Positions 28,161-37,700 of a DNA stretch of 64,000 nt are shown one piece after another. Location of the stretch: contig JAJNNC010000001.1 in assembly GCA_021730635.1 (NCBI GenBank), positions 62,001 through 126,000 of the forward strand. Reading direction: 5' to 3'. Position 1 is the first letter of the stretch. Every line of letters begins with the position of its first letter. The stretch is from Catalimonadaceae bacterium JC749 (lineage in GTDB: Bacteria; Bacteroidota; Bacteroidia; Cytophagales; Cyclobacteriaceae). A program made the translations under genes and the position numbers. The notes under the pieces were generated by a model that worked only from the letters and a program-made list of their open reading frames with translations, was not told the DNA's origin and made no database searches.

Positions 28161-28211
28161 ATAAACTGATAAAAAAGTATCAAAATACTACTGGCTGATT
28201 TTTCATATTTG
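28161..28211 (+). promoter_or_regulatory. Putative AraC-controlled promoter of the second catabolic operon
   Basis: The exact 20-mer at 28161-28180 is the same as at 20813-20832. It is followed by CAAAATACTAC and by CATATTTG (28204-28211), one mismatch from TAnnTTTG. The spacing from 20-mer to -7 (43 nt) is identical in both copies. The araC start is 60 nt away on the other strand, so the site could also control araC itself. Confidence 0.65.
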
Positions 28212-28254
28212 TATACACGAGCGCATAAGTTCAAGAACAACAGCCTCCACTACT

Positions 28255-29142
28255 ATGAACAACAACCTATTATATTCCCGCCGTCAGCTCCTCAAAACAA
28301 CTGCTTCACTGGCCTGTCTGACGGCTTTTAACCCCTCCTGCCTGTCCGTTTTTGCAGCCGACCCCCAAAAGAAATATCGTATTGGCGCTTGCGACTGGTC
28401 TATTGGTAAACAAAATGAATGGGAGGCGTTGGCTTTGGCTAAAGAAATAGGGCTGGACGGTGTGCAGGTAAGCCTGGGAAACACAGAAAACAACATGCAC
28501 CTGCGACAGAAAAAAGTACAACAGGCCTATCACAAAGCGGCTGATCAATATGGTGTGCAGGTTTCCAGCCTCGCTATCGGGGAGCTCAACCGGGTGCCCT
28601 ATAAATCTGAAGCGGTCACGGAAGAATGGGTCAGGGATAGTATTGAGGTAGCCCAAGCCATGGGATGTCCGGTGATACTGCTGGCCTTCTTTGATAAAGG
28701 CGATCTGAAAGGAGACAAGCCTGGCACAGAAGAAGTGATTCGCCGGCTGAAAAAAGTAGCCCCCAAAGCAGAAAAGGCCGGTGTGATCCTGGGGGTGGAA
28801 TCCTGGCTGAGTGCCGACGAGCACCTGGAAATCATACAGGCCGTAGGCTCAGAAAATGTAAGAGTATATTACGACGTGGCTAACGCTCATAAAATGGGTT
28901 ATGATATTTATGAAGAGATGGCTCGCCTGGGCAAAGAATATATCTGTGAGATTCATGCCAAAGAGAATGGTTATTTATTAGGACAGGGCAAAATAGATTT
29001 TGTGAAAGTGAAACACATCCTGGATGAGATGAATTACCAGGGATGGGTTATCATTGAGGGCGCTACCCCGGAGGGAGCCGACATTTACCCGTCCTATGTG
29101 GCCAACCGCCAGTATCTCCATGATCTTTTCCATGCCTCCTAA
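28255..29142 (+). CDS. Tat-exported sugar phosphate isomerase/epimerase-like protein
   Basis: This 295-aa TIM-barrel protein has an N-terminal twin-arginine signal (SRRQLLKTTASLACLTAF, cleavage near VFAAD). Metal-site residues appear in order: VILGVESWLS (Glu), RVYYDVANAHKMGYD (Asp and His), CEIHAKENG (His) and GWVIIEGATP (Glu). Tat export suggests a folded, probably metal-loaded periplasmic enzyme. It is first in a three-gene operon. Its substrate is unknown, but a 3-keto-sugar or glycoside isomerase role would suit the neighbouring dehydrogenases. Confidence 0.88.
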   Translation: MNNNLLYSRRQLLKTTASLACLTAFNPSCLSVFAADPQKKYRIGACDWSIGKQNEWEALALAKEIGLDGVQVSLGNTENNMHLRQKKVQQAYHKAADQYGVQVSSLAIGELNRVPYKSEAVTEEWVRDSIEVAQAMGCPVILLAFFDKGDLKGDKPGTEEVIRRLKKVAPKAEKAGVILGVESWLSADEHLEIIQAVGSENVRVYYDVANAHKMGYDIYEEMARLGKEYICEIHAKENGYLLGQGKIDFVKVKHILDEMNYQGWVIIEGATPEGADIYPSYVANRQYLHDLFHAS

Positions 29143-29157
29143 TGTAAAAGTTAAACG

Positions 29158-32034
29158 ATGAATGTTATGCGCCTTTTCTATTACTTTCTGGCTTTTGGGC
29201 TGCTCTCCTCCTGTATGGGAAACCAGGAGAAAACGGAAGAAACTACCCGGGAAAAACCACCCCTTTTTGTAGCAGACGATCTGGAGGTGAGTATATGGGC
29301 TGAATCTCCTCAGTTTTACAATCCTACCAACATAGACATTGATATCCGCGGCCGCGTTTGGGTTACGGAAGCTGTCAACTACCGGGATTTTAACAATGCG
29401 GACGGTCACCTGATCCATCCCAAAGGAGATAGAGTCATGATCCTGGAAGATACCAATAACGATGGACAGGCCGATACTTCCAAAGTATTCGTACAGGATG
29501 AAGACCTTCGCTCCCCCCTGGGCATTGCTGTCATCGGTAATAAAGTCATCGTATCCTGCGCTCCTTCTATCATCGTCTATACCGATGAGGACGGCGACGA
29601 CAAACCTGATCATAAAGAAGTGCTGCTGACCGGTTTTGGCGGCAGAGACCACGATCATGGCCTGCACTCCGTGATGGCCGGCCCCGATGGCCAGTGGTAC
29701 TTTAATGCAGGCAATGCCGGTCCGCATGTCGTGACCGACCAGGCAGGCTGGACACTCCGGGCCGGTAGTGTCTATACCGGCGGCACTCCTTATAACAAAG
29801 AAAATACACCTGCCCAAAAGAGTGACGATGGCAGGATATGGACAGGCGGTCTGGCTTTACGAGTCAACCCGGATGGTACAGGCCTGCAGGTGCTGGGGCA
29901 TAACTTCCGGAATTCTTATGAAGTGTTTGTGGATTCTTACGGAAACCTCTGGCAGAATGATAACGACGATGAAAAAGCTTCCTGCCGTACCAGCTGGATT
30001 ATAGAAGGCGGTAACGCAGGCTTCTTCAGCCAGACAGGCGTGCGGACCTGGCAGGCAGACCGCCGTCCGGGACAAAGCATACAGACAGCCCATTGGCATC
30101 AGGAAGACCCAGGCGTGATGCCTGTTGGCGACCTATACGGCTCAGGCTCTCCTACCGGTGTGGCCGTCAACGAAAGCGATGCCCTGGGTCAGCAGTATCG
30201 TGGACTGCTGCTGAGTGCCGATGCTGGCAGGAACATCATTTTTGGTTACTATCCTTCCCTGAAAGGAGCTGGCTTTGATTTCTCCGAAAGAACGCCCTTC
30301 ATCGCCTCAGTGGATATGGACAACGAAAATTATCGCTGGAATGAAGTGGATGAAAACCAGAGAAAGTGGTTTCGCCCCAGCGACGTGACCATCGGTACGG
30401 ATGGTGCCATCTATGTGGCCGACTGGTTTGATCCCATTGTCGGTGGCCACCAGATGCATGACAAGAAGGCTTATGGCCGTATTTACCGTATCACACCTAA
30501 AGACAAAACCTTAACATCCCCTTCTATTGACCTGACCCACACCCAAGGACAGATACAGGCATTGCTCAGTCCGGCGGTGAATGTACGCCACCAGGGATTT
30601 GTCTTGCTGAAAGAACAGGGAGAAATAGTACTGCCCGAAGTGAAAGCGCTCCTTTCTGAGGACAATCCTTACCACCGGGCTCGTGCCGTGTGGCTGCTGT
30701 CGCAGTTAGGAGCTACAGGGGTGCAGGAAGTAGCAAAGCTGTTGCAGGACCAGGACCCTCAGATCCGGATCACGGCTTTCCGTGCCTTACGACAGGCAGT
30801 GCCGGAACAGGTATTATCCTATGCGGAACCGTTAGCGGCAGACCCATCAGCGGCTGTCCGGAGGGAAGTGGCGGTAGCGCTCAGAGACATTCCTTTAAAG
30901 AATGCCCAGCCGATATTGTTAACGTTGATAGACGGCTATGAGGGAAAAGATCCCTGGTACCTAACGGCCCTGGGCATCGCCCTGCAAGGCAAAGAGGAAG
31001 CTTTCTATCCGGTACTCCTGAAGCATTTTCAGGCGAAAGAAGCTGAAAGCTGGCCCCAGCCACTCGCTGATCTGGTGTGGGAAATGCATCCTCAGGCAGC
31101 GGTACAGGCCTTACAGGCAAGAGCTACCGACAAAAAGTTGTCCGAGGAAGAAAAACGAAAAGCACTGGTCGCGTTGGCTTTTATACCTACCAGAGCCGCT
31201 GCACAGGCTGTCAGGCAACTGGCTACCAGTAACACCGCTGACATGACAACGCAGGCCAACTGGTGGTTGCAGTTTCGCAAGACCAACGACTGGCGAGCGT
31301 ACTTACAGGACTGGCAGTCGCCGGATACACAAATGCTCAAAGCGCAACCTGCCTTACTTGCCCTGAAAAAGCAGGTGATGGATACTACTTTGCAGTGGGA
31401 CAAACGATTGACATCAGCTACCAGTCTGGCCAAACAGCGGGAAGGGAAGCTTCACTTAGTGCATATGGCAGCCCTGGATTTGCTACCGGATACGATCCGG
31501 CAACAGCTCAGTGACCAGATGCTGCAAGAAACGGATCGGTATATCAAAGCATTAGCTGCCCATTATTTTGACTTCTCCGATGAACAAGAACTGCAGGTGA
31601 AAACAGTATCCGATGTATCGGCCGATCTGGAGCAGGGCAAAATACTGTTCAATAGCAATTGCCTGGTCTGCCACAAAAGAGGACAAGCGGGCAGTGAAGT
31701 GGGTCCTGACCTAAGTAATATCCATACCAAGTATGATAAGTTGGGCATGACAGAAGCCATTGTAAACCCGGATGCCGCTGTCGCTTTCGGTTATGAGCCC
31801 TGGCTGGTCACCACTAAAAATGGCGGGATCGTGTATGGACTGTTGCTGTCGGATGGGCCGGTGGTTACCGTACAGGATATTTACGGAGGCCGGTATATGA
31901 TGGAATCCTCCCTGATAGAGAGCAAAAAGCAACTACCTTTTAGTATGATGCCGGCGCCAGCCATGATGGAACTCGACGATCAGGAAGTAGCCCATATCGC
32001 CGCTTTCTTACTACAAGCTCCTACAAATAATTAA
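29158..32034 (+). CDS. PVC-type heme-binding dehydrogenase lipoprotein with HEAT repeats and c-type cytochrome domain
   Basis: This 958-aa exported lipoprotein (LLSSC, Cys19) has a beta-propeller membrane-bound dehydrogenase domain of the TIGR02604 type (about residues 40-440; VSIWAESPQFYNPTNIDID, HDHGLHSV). A HEAT-repeat stretch runs at about 460-790 (VRHQGFVLL, RARAVWLLSQLG, RITAFRALRQAV). A C-terminal cytochrome c domain has heme site C835-LV-C838-H839 followed by GPDLSNIH. It probably oxidises a sugar-like substrate and passes electrons to the respiratory chain. It follows the isomerase gene by 15 nt, which supports a shared exported pathway step. Confidence 0.9.
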   Translation: MNVMRLFYYFLAFGLLSSCMGNQEKTEETTREKPPLFVADDLEVSIWAESPQFYNPTNIDIDIRGRVWVTEAVNYRDFNNADGHLIHPKGDRVMILEDTNNDGQADTSKVFVQDEDLRSPLGIAVIGNKVIVSCAPSIIVYTDEDGDDKPDHKEVLLTGFGGRDHDHGLHSVMAGPDGQWYFNAGNAGPHVVTDQAGWTLRAGSVYTGGTPYNKENTPAQKSDDGRIWTGGLALRVNPDGTGLQVLGHNFRNSYEVFVDSYGNLWQNDNDDEKASCRTSWIIEGGNAGFFSQTGVRTWQADRRPGQSIQTAHWHQEDPGVMPVGDLYGSGSPTGVAVNESDALGQQYRGLLLSADAGRNIIFGYYPSLKGAGFDFSERTPFIASVDMDNENYRWNEVDENQRKWFRPSDVTIGTDGAIYVADWFDPIVGGHQMHDKKAYGRIYRITPKDKTLTSPSIDLTHTQGQIQALLSPAVNVRHQGFVLLKEQGEIVLPEVKALLSEDNPYHRARAVWLLSQLGATGVQEVAKLLQDQDPQIRITAFRALRQAVPEQVLSYAEPLAADPSAAVRREVAVALRDIPLKNAQPILLTLIDGYEGKDPWYLTALGIALQGKEEAFYPVLLKHFQAKEAESWPQPLADLVWEMHPQAAVQALQARATDKKLSEEEKRKALVALAFIPTRAAAQAVRQLATSNTADMTTQANWWLQFRKTNDWRAYLQDWQSPDTQMLKAQPALLALKKQVMDTTLQWDKRLTSATSLAKQREGKLHLVHMAALDLLPDTIRQQLSDQMLQETDRYIKALAAHYFDFSDEQELQVKTVSDVSADLEQGKILFNSNCLVCHKRGQAGSEVGPDLSNIHTKYDKLGMTEAIVNPDAAVAFGYEPWLVTTKNGGIVYGLLLSDGPVVTVQDIYGGRYMMESSLIESKKQLPFSMMPAPAMMELDDQEVAHIAAFLLQAPTNN

Positions 32035-32073
32035 GCGACCAAATAAAACAACATTTATTCAATCATTCAAACC

Positions 32074-33102
32074 ATGCAAAATCAACCGATCAGAACCACC
32101 GTCATTGGCAGTTACCCCTTTCCGGGATGGCTTTTATATGCTTCAGAACATTTAGACCAGTTTGGAAAAACGGACATAGCAGAGATGATAGAAGATGCCG
32201 TCACGGTGGCTGTTCATGATCAGGTGGCGGCCGGACTGGATGTGATCACCGATGGAGAACAGACCCGCCTGGATTTTAACCTTTCCTTTTACGGCTTTTT
32301 GCAAGGGATTCAGGAGAATGCCGAAGTGCCCAGAAAATGGGGGCCCCCAGCCCATGACCAAAGAGGCAAACATGCCATTGTGGAAGAAATCTCCGCACCA
32401 AAGGGATTGGGTGTGGTAGAAGAATTCAAAAGGTTACAGCGCCTGGCTCCGCAAGGTCCGGTGTTGAAAGCCAGTGTCCCCGGCCCTTTTACTCTGAGTG
32501 GCCGACTGCTGCCCAACAACCGCTACCCGGACCGGTATGCCGTCACAGAAGCCTTACTGCCCATTGTACGAAAGGAGCTGGAAGATCTGGTGGCCGCCGG
32601 TTGTCAGGAGATCACGGTAGACGAGCCTTCTATGAGCTGCTATGCCTATAAAGAGGATACCAAACGATTCGTTGATATTTTCAACCGTACGGTGGAACCG
32701 GCTGTCAACCGTTGCAGGCTTTCTACCCACCTCTGTTTTGGAAACTATAAAGGGCATGCCGTAGGCTACCGGAGAATCAAACCCATGCTGCCGGATTTCC
32801 TGGACTTCAAAGTAGACGAAGTACATGTGGAAATGGCCAGCCGGGAGTTTGCCGAAATCGAACTTACCGCTGAGTTTGCCAAAAGAATGGACGTAGCCGT
32901 AGGCATTGTGGACGTCAAAAGCTACTACATAGAAACGGTAGAAGATGTGGTGGCCAGGATCAGGCAGTGTCTGGCGCATGTTCCCGCAGAAAAACTCTCT
33001 GTAGCACCCGACTGTGGTTTGAGTCAGACCGCCCGCTGGGCCGCCCGACAGAAACTGATCAACATGGTAAAAGGCGCACAGCAAGCAAGAAAAAGCTTAT
33101 GA
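32074..33102 (+). CDS. Cobalamin-independent methionine synthase C-terminal-like (MetE-C) protein
   Basis: This 342-aa protein corresponds only to the catalytic C-terminal half of MetE. The start TVIGSYPFP is characteristic. Zinc ligands are placed as in MetE: His219 and Cys221 (STHLCFGNY), Glu253 (VHVEMAS) and Cys314 (APDCGLSQT). Stand-alone MetE-C proteins can be methyltransferases with other donors or acceptors, and the MetE N-terminal folate/homocysteine domain is missing. Its presence at the end of a catabolic operon (39 nt after the dehydrogenase) hints at demethylation of an O-methyl or S-methyl compound, but this is inference. Confidence 0.88.
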   Translation: MQNQPIRTTVIGSYPFPGWLLYASEHLDQFGKTDIAEMIEDAVTVAVHDQVAAGLDVITDGEQTRLDFNLSFYGFLQGIQENAEVPRKWGPPAHDQRGKHAIVEEISAPKGLGVVEEFKRLQRLAPQGPVLKASVPGPFTLSGRLLPNNRYPDRYAVTEALLPIVRKELEDLVAAGCQEITVDEPSMSCYAYKEDTKRFVDIFNRTVEPAVNRCRLSTHLCFGNYKGHAVGYRRIKPMLPDFLDFKVDEVHVEMASREFAEIELTAEFAKRMDVAVGIVDVKSYYIETVEDVVARIRQCLAHVPAEKLSVAPDCGLSQTARWAARQKLINMVKGAQQARKSL

Positions 33103-33124
33103 CATTAACGAAGTGCTTAAATTT

Positions 33125-33330
33125 ATAAACTAAGGAGCGTAGGGAGGGGCAAAATTGCGGCCCCAATGGAATTGCCGCAACGGAGTTGAGGGTGCGAAGG
33201 GATGTGGGTGGAATGATATTTTGCTGCGGGGTGCAGCCCCAAGACTTTTGGGTGGTTCGCCAGGGTGGCCCCGCCACTGCGATACTTTTGTCCGTCGTGG
33301 AGCGATCGATTGCAAAAGTAACAAAACAAT
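33125..33330 (-). repeat. GC-rich element open in all three minus frames (candidate dispersed repeat)
   Basis: From about 33130 to 33324 every minus-strand frame lacks stop codons, and one plus frame is also open, although the stretch is intergenic and more GC-rich than its surroundings. It contains CGCCAGGGTGGCCCCGCC and a CGATCGATTGC palindromic end. I interpret it as a mobile or dispersed intergenic element inserted after the metE-C gene, not as a gene. Copy number cannot be seen in one window. Confidence 0.45.
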
Positions 33331-33639
33331 CAGAAAACAAGCTCTTTTAGCTTTGATTCAGCTTCAAAACAATATGCTGAAAATTAAGCTATGCACTGCT
33401 GTTTAACATGATATCAATTCAACATGAGCCTCTCTTTTGTCATCACCTGACTATCCAATGCTTAGCTCAAAATAGCAAACGCAACCAATCCTTCAATTTG
33501 AAATTTTGTCAACCCCGTTGCTCGTAGAACAGCAGTCGCAGCCGTAACATGCCTTTTGTTACCGCATCACCAGCCTTTGTTACCCCATTACCACCTCTGC
33601 TTTTCTTCCTGTTTTACACCCTTTTCTTAAGTTACCAAT

Positions 33640-33696
33640 CAACCGGTGATGGTTACCAATGTCCTAGCCTGTCCATGGGTCTTTGCAGTAGCTTTG
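33640..33696 (+). promoter_or_regulatory. HTCS-cluster promoter module, copy 1
   Basis: GTCCTAGCCTGTCC (33661-33674), then 14 nt, then TAGCTTTG (33689-33696), a perfect TAnnTTTG. AACCGGT at 33641 stands where TTACCAGT is in the other copies, and intact TTACCA copies lie at 33632 and 33653. Gene-like ORFs start 29 nt after the -7 element (a 14-codon ORF) and then at 33878 (the HExxH protein). Confidence 0.65.
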
Positions 33697-33725
33697 TTTC
33701 ATTAGATTATTTAATAATAACGACT

Positions 33726-33770
33726 ATGAAAACGCAACTCACCCCGATGGCAACCCTCTCTTCTGGCTGA
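33726..33770 (+). pseudogene. 14-codon ORF after promoter copy 1 (leader peptide or gene relic)
   Basis: ATG at 33726 reads MKTQLTPMATLSSG then TGA. It occupies the position where the TIG lipoprotein gene starts after promoter copy 4 (MKKQLIF...), and the first codons are similar. It may be a truncated lipoprotein relic or a leader; the window cannot distinguish the two. Confidence 0.4.
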
Positions 33771-33877
33771 GGATCAACCCCTCAGGATACCCCTTAAAGT
33801 ATCTCTGCTTCCCAACTCATGATTTCTCTTATTCCTGAACCACTCACAGTATTCAGCACGATAAACCTTTGCCCACC

Positions 33878-34414
33878 ATGAAAAAGATCCTGTTCCTTAT
33901 CGCCATCCTCTTCACCAATCCTGTCCTCTCCCAGCCTATCGTCAAAATATGGGGCACTGAAGATACACTCACCGTACAACAGCAGATCGCTGCCCATCTG
34001 GCTGCACTAGACATATGGGAGCCGGTATATATTATGGTAGATTACACCACACAAATACCGGAGACACTGGAAGGCATCACTTTCTGCCTGAACCCGACTA
34101 CGCCTACCGCTCATCCTATTATCAAAGTGAAAGTAAATGCCCGTTTGGGTAAAAAGAAACAGGAGCTCGTGCTGGCCCATGAAATGGTTCACGTCAAACA
34201 ATATGTGAAAGGTGAACTCATGGTAGACAATGAGCAGCAGGTATTCTGGAAAGGAAGAAAGTATGGCAACCGGAATGCTGATTATCTTCAATCTCCCTGG
34301 GAAAACGAAGCGTACCAACAGGATAACCAGCTTACCCTGCAATGGAAGAAACAACAGAAAGACCCACTTAACGCCCAGGCACCCCTCACCGCCTCACATG
34401 CCAACCCTCATTGA
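33878..34414 (+). CDS. Secreted HExxH putative zinc-metalloprotein
   Basis: I do not recognise a named family. The 178-aa product has a signal peptide (MKKILFLIAILFTNPVLS, cleavage before QPIVK), then a small mixed domain. The sequence LVLAHEMVHVKQY supplies HEMVH at residues 101-105, and a later PWENEAY (Glu142/Glu144) could provide the third zinc ligand, as in minigluzincin-like proteins. The ATG at 33878 is preferred to the TTG at 33869. A paralogue with the same motifs lies at 43384-43908. It precedes HTCS A by about 360 nt and is preceded by promoter copy 1, so coexpression with the sensor cluster is likely. Protease activity is not proven. Confidence 0.75.
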   Translation: MKKILFLIAILFTNPVLSQPIVKIWGTEDTLTVQQQIAAHLAALDIWEPVYIMVDYTTQIPETLEGITFCLNPTTPTAHPIIKVKVNARLGKKKQELVLAHEMVHVKQYVKGELMVDNEQQVFWKGRKYGNRNADYLQSPWENEAYQQDNQLTLQWKKQQKDPLNAQAPLTASHANPH

Positions 34415-34504
34415 ATAAGATGGGTTTGAAAAAGAACATGGGTTGACAGAAAAATACTACCATTGGTTTTCCTGCTGCTCCCTCTGCTTGTCATTGTTAC
34501 CAAA

Positions 34505-34561
34505 TTACCAGTATCGGATACAAATGTCTTAGCCTGTCCATACAAGGATGCAGTAGCTTTA
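34505..34561 (+). promoter_or_regulatory. HTCS-cluster promoter module, copy 2
   Basis: TTACCAGT (34505-34512), 13 nt, GTCTTAGCCTGTCC (34526-34539), 14 nt, TAGCTTTA (34554-34561). An extra TTACCA lies at 34497-34502. TTCATCAGGTCATA follows the -7 element, the same 5' leader text as in copy 4. It is followed 27 nt on by a 14-codon ORF, then by HTCS A. Confidence 0.7.
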
Positions 34562-34588
34562 GTTCATCAGGTCATAAAAAAAACACCT

Positions 34589-34633
34589 ATGAAAAAGCGA
34601 CTGCTTTTCCCTTTTGCCACACATTTTCCTTAA
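34589..34633 (+). pseudogene. 14-codon relic of a lipoprotein gene ahead of HTCS A
   Basis: ATG at 34589 reads MKKRLLFPFATHFP then TAA. At the equivalent position in the second tandem unit lies the complete TIG lipoprotein gene (MKKQLIFVLALSTLF start at 50808), and the DNA both before (promoter copies 2 and 4) and after (34641-34787 against 51254-51400) is homologous. The simplest reading is that this copy lost most of the gene by deletion. A regulatory leader peptide is the alternative. Confidence 0.5.
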
Positions 34634-34640
34634 CTACTAC

Positions 34641-34787
34641 TTGCCAATGGCTTATAGAAAAAAGCCTATCGGCACTACAGAATACTATATCCGAAAATAT
34701 AGGGCTGTCTATTGATAGTTTTTATGATGAAACTTTACTACCTTTTTTTACAATTACGCTGCGTTGATCAGATGAAAACTTTTTCTA
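34641..34787 (+). repeat. Duplicated leader region of HTCS A (matches 51254-51400)
   Basis: Both copies share a CCAAT-GCTAT-AAAAAAGCC start, a TATAGGNCTGTCTNTTGATAGTTT core, ATGATGAAACTT, CACTACCTTTTTT-like sequence, and end in ATGAAAACTTTTTCT at the HTCS start. This shows that the two HTCS tandem pairs, with their upstream DNA, arose by duplication. Confidence 0.8.
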
Positions 34788-37700
34788 TAGCCGGCCTCTG
34801 TTTATGGCTTCTCCTCTGCATGAACACAGCAAGTGAGGCCCAGGTAGAAAACCTCCGTTTTGAGCGCCTGACCATAGAGGATGGACTTTCTAACAACTCA
34901 ATATGGAACCTGCTGCAGGATCATAGAGGCTACGTATGGTTTGGTACCCGCAATGGTCTGAATAAATTTGATGGCTATACTGTAACCACCTACAAACGGG
35001 AACCCAGAGATTCCGCCTCACTGCTTTCCAATGGCATCGGGGCAATGCTGGTAGATCGGGAAGGCAACCTGTGGATAGGCTTTGATGGAAATGGTATCTG
35101 CCAATATGACTACCATACGGAAAAATTTATCTGTTATCAACATCCCACCCAGCAGTATACGGGTGCCTTATCCCTGAACGAAGATCAGGAAGGCTCGCTT
35201 TGGTTAGGCTCCCTCGACGGTTTATACCGGTTCGACAAAAGTACAGGAACCTTTTCTGCTGAAAACTTCGCCCCCCTGCTGGTTCCAGAGGCAGATAGTA
35301 GCCTGGACCACAATTTTATCAATGTTATCTACAAGGATAAAAAGGAAACACTATGGATAGGTAGTCATTATGGCCTGCACCAAATGCATCTGCAACCGGG
35401 CGGTAAAGATCAGCCTTCCCAGGTAAGCTTTACCCACTACCACCATGATCCTGCCCGTCCCAACTCCCTAAGCAATAACGTAGTGCATGATATTCTGGAA
35501 GATCATATGGGTGTGCTGTGGGTCAGTACCGACGATGGATTAAACGCCTTCAACCCGGCTACGGATTCCTTTTCTCACTATACCATACAATCTACGGGTA
35601 GTAAGGCTGGCGACCTGGCCGAAGACCCTCAAGGCCATCTCTGGATAGCTGCCGACAGCGGACTGGTTCGTCTGAATAAAGAACGCACCGAGAGGGTTGA
35701 AGTCAAACACAGCCCTGAAAACCCATACAGTATCGACAAGGATCATATAGTATCATTGATGGCCGATCAGTCGGGAACGATTTGGGTTGGAACACTCTCC
35801 CATGGCATCAACAAAGCCAATATTTATCAGAAACCCTTTCAGCTTTATCAACATCATCCTTCCCTTTCTCACTCCTTAAGTCTAAACCAGGTGGTTTCTA
35901 TCACCGAAGATCAAACAGGCACCGTATGGATCGGCACTTTGGGCGGTGGTCTCAACCGCTTTGACAAGCAGAAGCAGACCTTTACCCATTACCGGCACGA
36001 CCCTGAGGACCCCCGCAGCCTGAGCGACGACTATGTATCGGATATCCTGGAAGACCAAGAGGGGAATTTGTGGATTGCGACCATGGGGGGCCATAAAACC
36101 TTTTCCCGGCTTAACCCCAACACTGGCACTTTTGAGAGTTATTCGGAAGGTGTCTACGGAAAACTGGGAGAGCATGGCGTTTTTACTATTTACGAAGATA
36201 AGGAAGGCGTGCTCTGGCTAGGCACCATGTGGGGCGTGAAAAGCTGGGATCGCAATACCGGAAAAATCATGCACTACACCCATGATCCCAACAAGCCCGA
36301 CGGACTCAGTGACCACTGGATCACGAGTATCATTGAAGATCATCAGGGAAACCTATGGATGGGCGCGGATGTGGGTTTGAACAAACTGGACCGGAAGACC
36401 GGCCGCTTTACCCAGTATAAGACTGATAGTCACAATGACAGCATCACTGCTAATGAAATCAGGTGTGTCTTTCAGGATTCTCAGAAGAACCTTTGGATCG
36501 GTACCAAGGGCGGCGGATTATGCCGCTTTGACTATGTCACCGAATCTTTTGAGGCATTCACACTAAAACAGGGCCTGCCGGATAACACAGTATATTCTAT
36601 TCTGGAAGATGAGGCTGGTAACCTCTGGCTGGGCACGAACAATGGCCTTTCCTGCTTTTCCCCGACCCGGCAAACCTTCACCAACTACGATGCATCGGAT
36701 GGTTTACAAAGCAACCAGTTTTCCATTTCTTATGGGATAGGCGCCCACGCCAAAGGCCGGGATGGCACCCTCTATTTTGGTGGTATCAATGGATTTAACG
36801 CTTTTGATCCTGCCAAAATTCAGCCCAACCCTTATGTTCCGCCGGTGGTCATTACCCAGTTCAAGCTATTTGATAAGCTGATTCCGGGCAACCATGAAGC
36901 CAAAGAGATTCACCTTGCGTATGAGGAAAACTTTTTCTCTTTTGAATTTGCTGCCCTCAATTTCATGAATGCGCAAAAGAACCAATATGCTTACCGCCTG
37001 CAAAATTTTGATTCCGACTGGGTTGACAGTGGCACCCGCCGTTATGCCAGCTATACCAACTTAGATCCTGGCAGGTATGTCTTCCAGGTGAAAGCCTCCA
37101 ACAATGATGGCCTCTGGAATGAGCAGGGAACCTCGATGATCCTCGTGATCCATCCCCCCTGGTGGCAGACCTGGTGGGCTTATGGCTTGTATGCACTGCT
37201 AGGAATCAGTATCCTGTATGGCCTGGTCTATTACCTGGTCTCCCGCGAAAGACTCAAGAACGATTTGAAACTACAGCGCTTAGAATCTGAGAAAATGCAT
37301 GAGATAGACCAGATGAAAAGCCACTTCTTTGCCAACATCTCTCATGAGTTTCGCACCCCCTTGACCCTCATTCTGGGTCCCTTGCAAAACTTTCTTGCCC
37401 ACTCCTCTGCAGAAAGCCAGGAAAAACCTGTCTACCAGATGATGCTACGCCATGCCCAACGACTGCTACACCTGATCAACCAGTTGCTGGACCTCTCCAA
37501 ACTGGAAGCTGGCAACCTGAGCCTGGAGACTAAACCCGGCAACCTCATTGCCTTTCTCAAAGGCCTGATGCTCTCCTTTACCTCGCTAGCTGAACGCAAA
37601 CACCTGCAGTATCATATGCAGTATCCCACGGAGCATCCTGTAGTTTATTTTGATGCCGATAAGCTGGAAAAGATTATAGTCAACCTGCTCTCCAATGCCT

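Noticed and set aside
33059-33340. Minus-strand frames after metE-C
   Set aside because: All three frames of the strand are open at once, so the openness reflects composition, not coding.
34712-34771. Upstream extension of HTCS A to the ATG at 34712
   Set aside because: The paralogues begin at MKTFS, and the extension would place extra hydrophobic residues before the signal peptide. The matching leader before HTCS D is clearly non-coding.
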